Source: VXNE01 sp965116625 (GTDB lineage Bacteria > Pseudomonadota > Gammaproteobacteria > Pseudomonadales > Azotimanducaceae). From it: a stretch of 64,000 nt of DNA. The stretch is from contig OZ220717.1 in the NCBI GenBank assembly GCA_965116625.1, forward strand, positions 1,364,001 through 1,428,000. Direction: 5' to 3'. The notes under the pieces were generated by a model. The model was not told the origin of the DNA. It ran no database searches and was given only the letters and a program-made list of their open reading frames with translations. The position numbers were made by a program, and so were the translations under genes. Within the stretch, counting starts at the first letter, position 1; each line of letters opens with the position of its first letter. This document shows positions 51,340 to 59,208 of the stretch, in pieces.

Positions 51340-51821
51340 GTCGGAATGCCATGTTCCAACCTGCCGATCAGCCGAATCACGTCCCTAGCGCCGAACTCCG
51401 TTGTCGCGTGATCCATGGGCGTTTCACCATTCAGCGCTGGAGCCGGCGTGCGAAGCCATTGCGCTGCGGCGTTGGCGTCGCCAAGCAGTTCTATAGCGCT
51501 CCGAAACAGATCCGCATAGCGCACGACGCGATCGGACTCGTCGACGGATAGGCGACCTCTGCGTCGGCGTCGGGCGTAGGTCTGCTTGGATAACTTGAGG
51601 TAGCGCTGCAAAGATGCGGACGTGACCTGGATCTGCTCGGCAAGCTTTTCGACCGCGTCCACTGGTAGTCCCTCGCGGACGGTTTCAACGGTAACAGGAC
51701 GCCGTTGCTTGAGAATCACGGTCACCGTTGTTGGCTGTGCGGCGGGTCCGCGGGACGACGCCGTCTTTGGGTTGGAACCCTCGCGGAAACTCTCTTTGCC
51801 GGATTTTCGCTGAGTCGACAT
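51336..51821 (-). CDS. Xre/MbcA/ParS-type antitoxin (second locus)
   Basis: 161 residues. A low-complexity head with a Lys/Ser-rich start (MSTQRKSGKESFREG), a helix-turn-helix part (VTSASLQRYLKLSKQTYARR) and a DUF2384-like C-terminal part (LLGDANAAAQWLRTPAPALN and GARDVIRLIGRLEHG). I take the ATG at 51821; a TTG at 51878 would add 19 residues. Upstream, AGTGTAC and GTACACT form a distant inverted pair around a TATAAG box, a possible operator. Confidence 0.88.
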   Translation of the reverse strand: MSTQRKSGKESFREGSNPKTASSRGPAAQPTTVTVILKQRRPVTVETVREGLPVDAVEKLAEQIQVTSASLQRYLKLSKQTYARRRRRGRLSVDESDRVVRYADLFRSAIELLGDANAAAQWLRTPAPALNGETPMDHATTEFGARDVIRLIGRLEHGIPT

Positions 51822-51974
51822 GGTAGTTGTGCTCCACGTGGGATACTTATAGTGTACCAAATGGACCACGACGGGCAAAGGCCGACCGACAATTACGGGA
51901 GTAGTACACTTTGACGGAATACAGGCGTGGTATTTCGCCGCGGCCGCCCTCCCGCTGACCCTGAGGAACGTGAA

Positions 51975-52826
51975 ATGTCAGACACCAAGACTCCCGTGAT
52001 CGACTCCCAGGTGCATTGCTATGAGCGCAACCGGCCCGAGCGCCCGTGGGCGAATCCCTCGGACTGGCCGGCAGAGGTCACTGGAGACGATGCGGTGGCG
52101 TTCATGGACCGCGTGGGCGTCGATGGCGCCCTGTTCGTGTCGGCGTTCTCCCTGTACCGCTTCGATGCGAGTTATGCGATGGAGGTGCAGGCGCAGCATC
52201 CCGGCCGATTCGGCATCATCAAGCCCTTCGATACGCGCGACCCGGCGGTTGCGGAGGCGCTGGCGGACTGGGCGGCACAGCCGGGCGTGGTCGGTGCCCG
52301 GATCATGATGGTGGCTCCGGGTGCGGCCCAGGCAGCAGGTGTGGACTCCATGTGCGCCGCGGCGGCGCGCCTTGGGTTGCCGATCAACGTGCTGTGCTGG
52401 GGCAACGTCGCCGAGTTCGCCGAGGTCGCTGGCCGGCATCCGGACACGCAGCTTGTCATTGACCACATGGGTATCTCGCAACCGACCGAGCCGCCGGCGG
52501 CGGCGGAGCCGTTTGCCGACCTCGACAACGTGCTTGAGCTTGCGCGCCTCGACCATGTGGCGATCAAGGTGTCCGGCGCCTGCACGCTGTCCCTCGAACC
52601 GTTCCCGTTTCCGGATATCTGGGACCCGCTGGCGCGCATCTTCGATGCGTTCGGCATGGAGCGGTGCATGTGGGGAACCGACTGGACGCGCGCCGCCAAC
52701 GTGGTCGACCCCGAAGAGTCGGTAAAGGCCTTTTTCGTTACGGACCGGCTGTCCGAATCGGACCGCGCCGCATTGATGGGCGGCAGCCTGTCGAAGATCT
52801 ACAACTGGGCGCCATCGCGGGACTGA
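51975..52826 (+). CDS. amidohydrolase family protein (amidohydrolase 2)
   Basis: 283 residues. VIDSQVHCYERNRP is the metal-binding strand-1 HxH-like segment (only one His, QVH, is seen; the first is replaced by Gln). LVIDHMGISQP and CMWGTDWTRA give the later His and Asp ligands. The family includes decarboxylases and lactonases for aromatic and sugar acids. GAGGAA precedes the ATG. The missing first His should be checked; such Q variants may bind one metal or none. Confidence 0.85.
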   Translation: MSDTKTPVIDSQVHCYERNRPERPWANPSDWPAEVTGDDAVAFMDRVGVDGALFVSAFSLYRFDASYAMEVQAQHPGRFGIIKPFDTRDPAVAEALADWAAQPGVVGARIMMVAPGAAQAAGVDSMCAAAARLGLPINVLCWGNVAEFAEVAGRHPDTQLVIDHMGISQPTEPPAAAEPFADLDNVLELARLDHVAIKVSGACTLSLEPFPFPDIWDPLARIFDAFGMERCMWGTDWTRAANVVDPEESVKAFFVTDRLSESDRAALMGGSLSKIYNWAPSRD

Positions 52827-52859
52827 GGGTCCAGACCGCGCGGCCTTCGCGCTGACTGA

Positions 52860-53711
52860 CTAAGCGTCCTCGTAGTAGTCCGGCACCAGGGTCTGATCTT
52901 CCTTCGGCGGACGTACGTAGCCCGCGTCCGGGGCCCTCGGAGGCAGTTTGATCGGTTCCGGCGTGAGATCCTCGTACGGGATGAGGCTCAGAAGGTGACT
53001 GATGCAATTCAGCCGCGCGCGCTTCTTGACGTCTGCCTCGACCACGTACCAGGGCGCCTGCTTGATGTCCGTGTGCAGGAACATGACGTCCTTCGCCCTG
53101 GAGTACTCCACCCATCTTCGCCGTGACTCGAGGTCCATGGGGCTGAGCTTCCAGCGTTTCGTGGGATTGACGAGACGCTCCTGGAAGCGACGCTCCTGTT
53201 CCTCGTCGCTGACCGAAAACCAGTACTTGATGAGCTTGATGCCGGAACGAACGAGCATCCGCTCGAACTCGGGGCACGAACGCATGAACTCCTCGTATTC
53301 CTCGTCCGTGCAGAACCCCATGACGCGTTCGACGCCGGCGCGGTTGTACCAGCTCCGGTCGAACAGCACCATTTCGCCGGCCGCCGGCAAACGTTCCACG
53401 TAGCGCTGGAAGTACCACTGCGTCCTTTCGCGCTCCGTGGGAGTCGCCAGTGCCTCGATGCGGCATACGCGTGGATTCAGGCGTTGGGCGATACGCTTGA
53501 TCGTGCCCCCTTTCCCGGCCGCATCACGGCCCTCGAACAGGACGACGACCTTGAGTCGCCGGCTCTTTATCCACTCCTGCAGCTTGACCAGTTCACTTTG
53601 CAACCTCTCCAGTTCACTGGCGTAGACGCTGTTCGGAATGGTCTTCCTTTCCGCTTTGATGTCCGCGACCACCGGAACGATCGGCCGGGGGCGGTTCTTA
53701 CGTTTCGCCAT
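52860..53711 (-). CDS. ppk2: polyphosphate kinase 2
   Basis: 283 residues. Walker A is FEGRDAAGKGGTIKR; the Walker B/lid region is VLFDRSWYNRAGVERVMGFC. PPK2 makes GTP or ATP from polyphosphate, or the reverse. GGGAGG lies just before the ATG. It is the last gene of the minus-strand run with hemE and fabV, 23 bp after the DM13 gene. Confidence 0.94.
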   Translation of the reverse strand: MAKRKNRPRPIVPVVADIKAERKTIPNSVYASELERLQSELVKLQEWIKSRRLKVVVLFEGRDAAGKGGTIKRIAQRLNPRVCRIEALATPTERERTQWYFQRYVERLPAAGEMVLFDRSWYNRAGVERVMGFCTDEEYEEFMRSCPEFERMLVRSGIKLIKYWFSVSDEEQERRFQERLVNPTKRWKLSPMDLESRRRWVEYSRAKDVMFLHTDIKQAPWYVVEADVKKRARLNCISHLLSLIPYEDLTPEPIKLPPRAPDAGYVRPPKEDQTLVPDYYEDA

Positions 53712-53734
53712 TGCCTCCTCCCATTCCGACCACT

Positions 53735-54232
53735 TTACTCCGATATCGGTGTTACCGGCGAGATCATGGCTGGCGAGATGAGGACGTTGAACTGCTCGCA
53801 CCAGATAACCACCGACCGAAAATCGGCGAGATCGATGCCCTCGGGAATCGCGTAGTTCTGGCTTCCTGCGAACGCCTTCAGACGGCCGAGGTCGACGAAC
53901 ATGGTCTTTTCGACCTCGGTGTCCGGCGTGACGTCGGCGAGTGGGACCAGGTAGACATGGAACTTCGGTCCCGGGCCGACCTCGAAATCCGGCTCCAGGC
54001 GTAGCAGGTCCGGGTACAGGGTCGCAGTGCCGCGCCCGTAGTGGATGGGATCCGCCGGGTTGGCGTGAATGAAGGTGGCGCCGGCGATGGCATCGCGCTC
54101 AGTCCTGCCGGTCAGGGGTTCGTTCACCTCCGGCGGTGGGAACAGGTAAGGGAATACAGCGATGCCCACCGTGAAGCCGAGGGCCGCGCCGAGCAACCCA
54201 CCCGCGACGAAACCGATCACCACCCGTTTCAT
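53735..54232 (-). CDS. membrane-anchored DM13-domain protein
   Basis: 165 residues. An N-terminal membrane anchor (VIGFVAGGLLGAALGFTVGI) is followed by a DM13 domain: HYGRGTATLYPDLLRLEPDF with GPGPKFHVYLVP. DM13 domains are thought to carry electrons or bind small molecules; a conserved Cys in the family may correspond to the Cys in VVIWCEQFNV. It follows hemE by 53 bp. The longer frame upstream is antisense shadow of hemE. Confidence 0.85.
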   Translation of the reverse strand: MKRVVIGFVAGGLLGAALGFTVGIAVFPYLFPPPEVNEPLTGRTERDAIAGATFIHANPADPIHYGRGTATLYPDLLRLEPDFEVGPGPKFHVYLVPLADVTPDTEVEKTMFVDLGRLKAFAGSQNYAIPEGIDLADFRSVVIWCEQFNVLISPAMISPVTPISE

Positions 54233-54285
54233 CGGTGCGCCGCAGACTTTACGGGCCGCGCCGTCATGCTTCGGTGATCCATGGT

Positions 54286-55311
54286 TCAGCGCTGCGCGGA
54301 ATGCTCGTGGACATAATCGATCAGGAACTTGACGTTGTCGACCGGAGTCTGGGGAAGAATACCGTGGCCGAGATTGAAGATGTGCCCCGGACGTCCGCAC
54401 GCTTCGTCGAGCACCCTTTGCGCATGCGCTGCCACGGTGTCGCGGTCGGCGCAGAGCGCGGCGGGGTCCATGTTTCCCTGCACCGCGGGCATACCGAGCC
54501 GGTCCCACGTCGCGGTCAGCGGCGTGCGCCAGTCGAGGGCGAGGAAGTCCGGCCCGGTCTCGAACATCGCGTCGACCAGGTGAGAATTCCCGGTGCCGAA
54601 GTAGATCACCGGAACCCGGCCTCCGATGGAATCCATGAGTCGCGAAGTGTGCCGCTTCACGTAGCAGTCGTAGTCCTCGCGCGACAGGCAGCCTACCCAG
54701 CTGTCGAAGATCTGCACCGCGTGAATGCCGCTGTCGATTTGCAGCCGGACATAGTCGCTGACCGCGTCGACCAGCTTTTCCATCAGCGTGTCCCATACCG
54801 CCGGACTCTGGTACATGAGGCGCTTTACGTGCAGGTAGTGGCGTGAGCCCCTGCCCTCGACCGCGTAAGACGCCAGGGTGAAAGGCGCGCCGGCGAAACC
54901 GATCAATGGCGTGCCTTGGGATAGCCCGTCGAGGATCTGCTTGATGGTGTCGGCGATATACCCGGTACCTTCCCGTGCGGGGGGAGTGGCCAGCTTCGAT
55001 ACGTCGGCCGCGCTGCGCAGGGGGTTGCCAATGGCGGGCCCGACATCCGGCACGTAGTCGAGGTCGAGCCCCATCGGCACCAGTATCGGCAGCAGGTCGC
55101 CGAACATGATCGCTGCGTCCGTGCCGAGAATGCGCTGCGCGTCCAGGGCCGCGCGAGCGGCCAAGTCAGGAGTCGTGAAGAAATCGAGGCTCGGCGTGTC
55201 ACCCTTCAGGGCGTGATACTCGGGCATGTAGCGGCCTGCCTGCCGGTTCAGCCAGACGGGCGTGCAGTCCGCCGGCTCTCCCCGGCATGCCTTGAGGAAC
55301 CGCGAATTCAA
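54286..55311 (-). CDS. hemE: uroporphyrinogen decarboxylase
   Basis: 341 residues. TPVWLNRQAGRYMPEYHALK is the HemE signature, and GFAGAPFTLASYAVEGRGSR is the substrate pocket. It converts uroporphyrinogen III to coproporphyrinogen III in heme synthesis. A TTG start overlapping the fabV stop (TTGA) fits both length and family start; the frame continues upstream only as antisense or overlap. The ribosome site is weak, so coupling to fabV is likely. Confidence 0.95.
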   Translation of the reverse strand: MNSRFLKACRGEPADCTPVWLNRQAGRYMPEYHALKGDTPSLDFFTTPDLAARAALDAQRILGTDAAIMFGDLLPILVPMGLDLDYVPDVGPAIGNPLRSAADVSKLATPPAREGTGYIADTIKQILDGLSQGTPLIGFAGAPFTLASYAVEGRGSRHYLHVKRLMYQSPAVWDTLMEKLVDAVSDYVRLQIDSGIHAVQIFDSWVGCLSREDYDCYVKRHTSRLMDSIGGRVPVIYFGTGNSHLVDAMFETGPDFLALDWRTPLTATWDRLGMPAVQGNMDPAALCADRDTVAAHAQRVLDEACGRPGHIFNLGHGILPQTPVDNVKFLIDYVHEHSAQR

Positions 55312-56492
55312 TTGGATGCGGTACGGCCCAGCGTGTGGTCGACATCGGCGTCGTAGTCGACGCCTTCGATGCCGAAGCCGAACAGTTTGAGAAAGTCCTC
55401 GCGGATGCCGACGGTGTCGCCGAGATCGGTGACGTTCTCGGTGTTGACCGCCGCCCAGCGCCGCCCCACTTCGGCCTGGATCTCGTCGTCGAGCTCCCGG
55501 TCGTCGAGGCGGAAGCGTCCCGTTTCGTCGAGTTGCCGGGACCCGTCGGCATACAGTGCCGTTCGAAACAGCCGGTCGATGTGGGCGGTGCAGTCTTCGT
55601 GCGTGGCGGCGTCTTTCATCACTCGGAAGAGGAGGGCGGTATAGAGCGGTATGGTCGGTATCGCGGAACTCGCCTGGGAGACGATGGCCTTCAGCACCGC
55701 GATCCGGGCTTCGCCGCCGATGGCGCCGAGACGCTCGTGGATGGCGTCGGCTGCGCGCTGCAGGTCTTCCTTGGCCTTGCCCAGGGTGCCATGCCAATAG
55801 ATGGGCCAACTGATCTGGCTGCCGATGTAGGTGTAGGCCACGGTCCTGAAGCCCGGCGCCAGGACCTTCGCGTCCAGCAGCGAATCCATCCAGTACTCCC
55901 AGTCCTCGCCACCCATCACGGCGACCGTGGCCGCGGTTTCCGCGTCGCTGGCCGGCGTGATGTCCACTTCGTGCACGACGCCGCGGTCCTGGTTCAGGGT
56001 CTTCGCACGCAGCGTCTCCCCGAGCGGCTTGATGACTGACCGGTGCACTTCTCCGGTGCGGGGATGTTGCCGTACGGGGGCTGCCAGGCTGTAGACCAGC
56101 AGGTCGACCTGGCCCATGGATCGGCGGATCTCATCGATCGCCCTGGATTTCATCTCGTCCGCGAACGCGTCACCGTCGAGGGTCTCGGCATACAACCCGC
56201 GCTCTCGCGCGGACGCCTCGAAGGCGACGTTGTTGTACCAGCCCGCCGTCGCCGTGCGCCGCTCGGTGGGTGGCTTTTCGAGGGATATGCCAAGCGTGCC
56301 GGCATCACTGCCGAACGCCGCAACGATACGCGACGCCAACCCGTAACCGGTAGATGCCCCGACCACCAGGGCGTTCCTCGGACCATTCGCGAGCGGCGCG
56401 ATGCTCGCCGCGGCATTGGCCACGTTGGCGGCGCAGCCGGCGGGATGCGCCGTGGTGCAGATGAAGCCCTTGATCCGGGGTTTGACGATCAT
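55308..56492 (-). CDS. fabV: enoyl-ACP reductase FabV (trans-2-enoyl-CoA reductase family)
   Basis: 394 residues. MIVKPRIKGFICTTAHPAGC is the FabV start; NALVVGASTGYGLASRIVAA binds NADH, and the catalytic Tyr is in YTYIGSQISWPIYWHGTLGK with the Lys following. FabV carries out the last step of fatty-acid elongation and is resistant to triclosan in several species. It overlaps the NAD kinase-like gene (ATGA) and hemE (TTGA). Confidence 0.95.
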   Translation of the reverse strand: MIVKPRIKGFICTTAHPAGCAANVANAAASIAPLANGPRNALVVGASTGYGLASRIVAAFGSDAGTLGISLEKPPTERRTATAGWYNNVAFEASARERGLYAETLDGDAFADEMKSRAIDEIRRSMGQVDLLVYSLAAPVRQHPRTGEVHRSVIKPLGETLRAKTLNQDRGVVHEVDITPASDAETAATVAVMGGEDWEYWMDSLLDAKVLAPGFRTVAYTYIGSQISWPIYWHGTLGKAKEDLQRAADAIHERLGAIGGEARIAVLKAIVSQASSAIPTIPLYTALLFRVMKDAATHEDCTAHIDRLFRTALYADGSRQLDETGRFRLDDRELDDEIQAEVGRRWAAVNTENVTDLGDTVGIREDFLKLFGFGIEGVDYDADVDHTLGRTASN

Positions 56493-57493
56493 TGATGCAT
56501 CATACCTTCGCGTACCGCGAGCCGCATGGCGGCGGGCACGTCGATGACCCAGGGTCCGTCGCGCCGAATCTGCAACGTCGCGGCATCGTGATTCCCGAGC
56601 CGGTGGTCCCGGTCGCCGTCCAGCGCCAGTACCCCGGGACCCGGGAACAGGACCGGCGTATCGAATGTAATGCGGTGTGCCGCAACGACCTCAACGTGGC
56701 TGAAGAGACCCGGAGAGAGCGGGGCATTTACCACGCGTCCTCCCCGGTTGCCGCCGAGTTCTACAAGCAGGCCGCAGTCATCGTCGGCATCGACGACGTC
56801 GACCAGACCGCCGATGGCGGAGGTGCCGACCGCGTCCGGCTCCGACCGCGTCAGCAGGATTCGCCGCAGCCGGTTCGCGTCGAACGGCAGCATGTTGCCG
56901 ACGACATCTCCGGCGAGAAGGGCGGCGTCCACCAATCCGACGTCGGTGGTGCCGTCCGTGAGACGCACATGCAGCAACTTGCAGCGTGTCCTGAAGGGGC
57001 AGTCCTCTGTGGAGGAACCGAACCGGTCTGCCGCAACCAGGCCGGCGACCATGCCCGCCGTGGTGGGCTCGACCATTGCGGGGAAGACATTGTTCGTTCC
57101 AACGGAGATCGGAATGAGATCGATGTCGCGCGCGACGCGTGCGACGGCGCGGTTCGTACCGTCGCCCCCGAGTGTAACGACGCTTGTGACGCCCGCTTCG
57201 AGGAATGCCCGAATGACGGCTTCCGTGTCCCGCGCATCGTGTCTGAGGGATGTTTCCACCACGTGGACCTTCGCCCTAAGCGGCAGCATCGACAGGGCCT
57301 CGGCCGCGATGCGGAACGGCTCCCGGGCGACATGGATGTGGCTGACGCCGACGGCATCCGCCCCCGCGGCGATGCGCGCCACCATATCGCGTTTCGCCTC
57401 GTGGGTCATGTTTGTCGCCCGCGCGGCCAGACGCCGCACGTCGCGCCCCGCCATGGGGTTGACGCAGATGCCGATATGCGCGGTTTGGGTCAA
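56489..57493 (-). CDS. NAD kinase/AcoX-like lipid or nucleotide kinase
   Basis: About 334 residues. GICVNPMAGRDVRRLAARAT is the AcoX/ATP-NAD kinase-like start and VVTLGGDGTNRAVARVARDI holds the GGDGT motif. I take the TTG at 57493 (GAGG seven bases upstream); an ATG at 57523 would add ten residues. Role may be NADP supply; acetoin genes are absent. Part of its 5' third recurs in degraded form at 58020-58143. Confidence 0.87.
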   Translation of the reverse strand: MTQTAHIGICVNPMAGRDVRRLAARATNMTHEAKRDMVARIAAGADAVGVSHIHVAREPFRIAAEALSMLPLRAKVHVVETSLRHDARDTEAVIRAFLEAGVTSVVTLGGDGTNRAVARVARDIDLIPISVGTNNVFPAMVEPTTAGMVAGLVAADRFGSSTEDCPFRTRCKLLHVRLTDGTTDVGLVDAALLAGDVVGNMLPFDANRLRRILLTRSEPDAVGTSAIGGLVDVVDADDDCGLLVELGGNRGGRVVNAPLSPGLFSHVEVVAAHRITFDTPVLFPGPGVLALDGDRDHRLGNHDAATLQIRRDGPWVIDVPAAMRLAVREGMMHQ

Positions 57494-57602
57494 TCGGCTT
57501 CCTCTTGCGGGGTTTGCATGCACAGGGTGACAGACTGATTGAACGCCGGTCGCCCTCCCGAGTCTAAACGGACGTAAGCGTCATACATCAAAGGAGCGTG
57601 AC

Positions 57603-57923
57603 ATGAACTTGCAATCGAAGACACTCCTGCCCGTCGCAATCGTCGCCCTGATGTCCGGGTTGGCGACGACACTCTGGGCAGACCATCACGACGATGATGG
57701 CGATGCCACCGCTGCTACCCATGACCCGAGTGATGGCGAATCGCTGGTGGCATCCAAGGTACACAGCCGTGAAGCGTCCGACAGGACACCCGCCGTTGAT
57801 TCTTCTCCCGTGTTGCCTGCTCAGCCGGGCAACGGTAATGACGAGGAAGACTGCGGCCCAGGAGGCCGCGCCGTAGAACGGCACGAAGTGCCGATCGAGG
57901 CGCAGCCCCCTAGCGTCGGGTGA
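57603..57923 (+). CDS. small exported His/Asp-rich protein, tail probably replaced
   Basis: AAAGGAG precedes the ATG. A clear signal peptide (NLQSKTLLPVAIVALMSGLA, ending in WA) precedes a mature start DHHDDDGDATAATHD, a possible metal-binding region. From about residue 60 the frame runs antisense through a transporter fragment (57807-57908) and ends at the palindrome, so the present C-terminus is unlikely to be original. Confidence 0.55.
   Translation: MNLQSKTLLPVAIVALMSGLATTLWADHHDDDGDATAATHDPSDGESLVASKVHSREASDRTPAVDSSPVLPAQPGNGNDEEDCGPGGRAVERHEVPIEAQPPSVG
57807..57908 (-). pseudogene. fragment of a transporter-like last membrane helix
   Basis: Read on the minus strand: GLRLDR, then HFVPFYGAASWAAVFLVIT, then VARLSRQHG. 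This looks like the final helix and tail of an MFS-type transporter, with no upstream coding left. It is cut off exactly at the palindromic repeat at 57910. Family assignment is weak; the fragment nature is clear from the lack of a start or further helices. Confidence 0.4.
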
Positions 57924-57934
57924 CAGGACACTAG
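57910..57934. repeat. 25-bp palindromic repeat, copy 2
   Basis: CTAGCGTCGGGT and ACAGGACACTAG with a central G: the same element as at 33599-33623, differing at four of 25 positions, so the dyad is now imperfect. It separates the transporter fragment from the molybdenum-hydroxylase fragment. Confidence 0.72.
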
Positions 57935-58022
57935 CCCTCGGCGCCTTCCTTCCTTGCGGCCAGCGCGGCGAGGACCCTTGGCGGCGACAGGTAGTTCGCC
58001 AAGCCGCAGGCCGGTGGCATCG
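57935..58022 (-). pseudogene. copy of the 3' end of the molybdenum hydroxylase gene
   Basis: GCGGCCAGCGCGGCGAGGAC and the following GTTCGCCAAGCCGCA match 59900-59965, the last codons of the gene at 59873-62149, with several substitutions. The match ends at about 58022, where NAD kinase-like sequence begins. Confidence 0.8.
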
Positions 58023-58143
58023 TGTCTCAGGGGCGTCTCAACCACGTGGACTTTCGCCCTGAGTGGCAACAACGACAGCGCTTCGGAGGCAATGCGGAAC
58101 GGCTCCCGCGCTACGTGGATGTGCCCGGCGCCAACGGCATCCG
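58020..58143 (-). pseudogene. degraded fragment of the NAD kinase-like gene
   Basis: The minus strand reads MLPLRAKVHVVETPLRHDA, against MLPLRAKVHVVETSLRHDA in the intact gene at about 57250-57290. Similarity continues over GATGCGGAACGGCTCCC to about 58143. Identity is clearly below that of the next fragment, so this piece is older or came from a diverged relative. Confidence 0.8.
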
Positions 58144-58156
58144 CGGCACGCGGCCA

Positions 58157-58832
58157 CCGGTGAGTGCGGCCTTGGATGCCAGTTCGGCGAGCGAAAGCGG
58201 TTCGAACTCGCCCGCATTGGAGCCCGCGGGATGCGCGTGGCCGTCTTTCCAGTCCACGGCGTCCACGTCGATGTCCCAGAGCATGGCGGCCCGTTGCCGC
58301 AGTTGCTCGACCATGGTTTCGGCGGCCTCCCAGACCGCAGCGCCGGCGGCGAAGGTCACGCGGCTGCCGCCGGTGCTGGCGCTGTAGCCGATGGTGTTGG
58401 TGTCGCCGACCTGGGCGCTGATGTTGCGGTAATGGATGCCCAGGATCTCCGCCACGATGTTCACCATCGAGGCGCGGGAGCCGCCGATGTCCGGGTGGCC
58501 GGTCGTGATGGCGACGGTGCCGTCCTCGTTGACGTTGATCTGCGCGCTCGATTCGCCGCCCGCGTTCATCCAGCCGCCACAGGCGATGCCCCGACCCGTC
58601 AATCTGCCCTTTGGCGCCGAGTAGTGCGGATGGCCCTGGGCAGCGCGTAGCGTTTCCTCGCAGCCGATGCGGCGGAAGGTCGGCCCGTAGGCCGCCCGCG
58701 TGCCCTCCCGGGCCGCATTCATGAGCCGGAACTCGATGGGGTCGATGCCGAGTTCGGCGGCCAGTTCGTCAATGACGGACTCGACGCCGAACGCCGCGAT
58801 GGGAGAGCCTGGCGCGCGATAGGCGTTGCACT
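58157..58832 (-). pseudogene. 676-bp internal copy of the molybdenum hydroxylase gene
   Basis: Matches 60378-61053 at a constant offset of 2221 bases, with only a handful of differences (for example GAGTGC for GAGCGC near the left edge). It corresponds to the substrate/cofactor-binding middle of the protein (CNAYRAPGSPIAAFGVESVI to LAELAS). No start, no end, no cofactor-binding C-terminus. The near identity shows it is recent or kept alike by gene conversion. Confidence 0.95.
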
Positions 58833-58913
58833 GGCAGCGCTTGCGCTGTGACAATGCGAATGCGTCACATTGTTCCAGTACGAGCGCTTGCACCGAGACG
58901 CGCCCCCGCATAG

Positions 58914-58939
58914 GGTAGACGCATTCTCGACTGTCTACC
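58914..58939. promoter_or_regulatory. inverted repeat upstream of vapBC
   Basis: GGTAGAC and GTCTACC, 12 bases apart, end 11 bases before the vapB start codon and fit an antitoxin operator. Further upstream, TGTGAC/GTCACA (58847-58869) and CAGCGCTTGCGCTG (58835-58848) are more dyads, the last one touching the end of the preceding gene fragment. Confidence 0.55.
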
Positions 58940-58950
58940 TAGTGACTGCC

Positions 58951-59208
58951 ATGAGTCTCAATATCAAGAACGACGAAACCTGCCAGCTTGCCGGTGAACT
59001 CGCACGTCTGACCGGTGAAACCATGACCGGCGCTATCACAATTGCGCTACGGGAGCGGCTCGATAGAGAGCATCGCGCCCGCAGTGCCTCGCAAAGGCTT
59101 CGCGAAATGCGGGTCATCGCCGACCGTTGCGCGCGCCTCCTGAAGCCTGGGCCGTCCGCTGTCGAGCACGGGGATCTGCTCTATGACCAGCGGGGTTTGC
59201 CCCATTGA
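58951..59208 (+). CDS. vapB: VapB-type antitoxin
   Basis: 85 residues: MSLNIKNDETCQLAGELARL, then TGETMTGAITIALRERLD, the start of the Rv0623-like (AbrB/RHH-type) antitoxins paired with PIN toxins. The C-terminal half (LLKPGPSAVEHGDLLYDQRG) is the usual toxin-neutralising tail. Its stop overlaps the vapC TTG start. Confidence 0.9.
   Translation: MSLNIKNDETCQLAGELARLTGETMTGAITIALRERLDREHRARSASQRLREMRVIADRCARLLKPGPSAVEHGDLLYDQRGLPH

Noticed and set aside
54233..54796. upstream extension of the DM13 frame
   Set aside because: Antisense to hemE; the membrane anchor begins at the ATG 54232.
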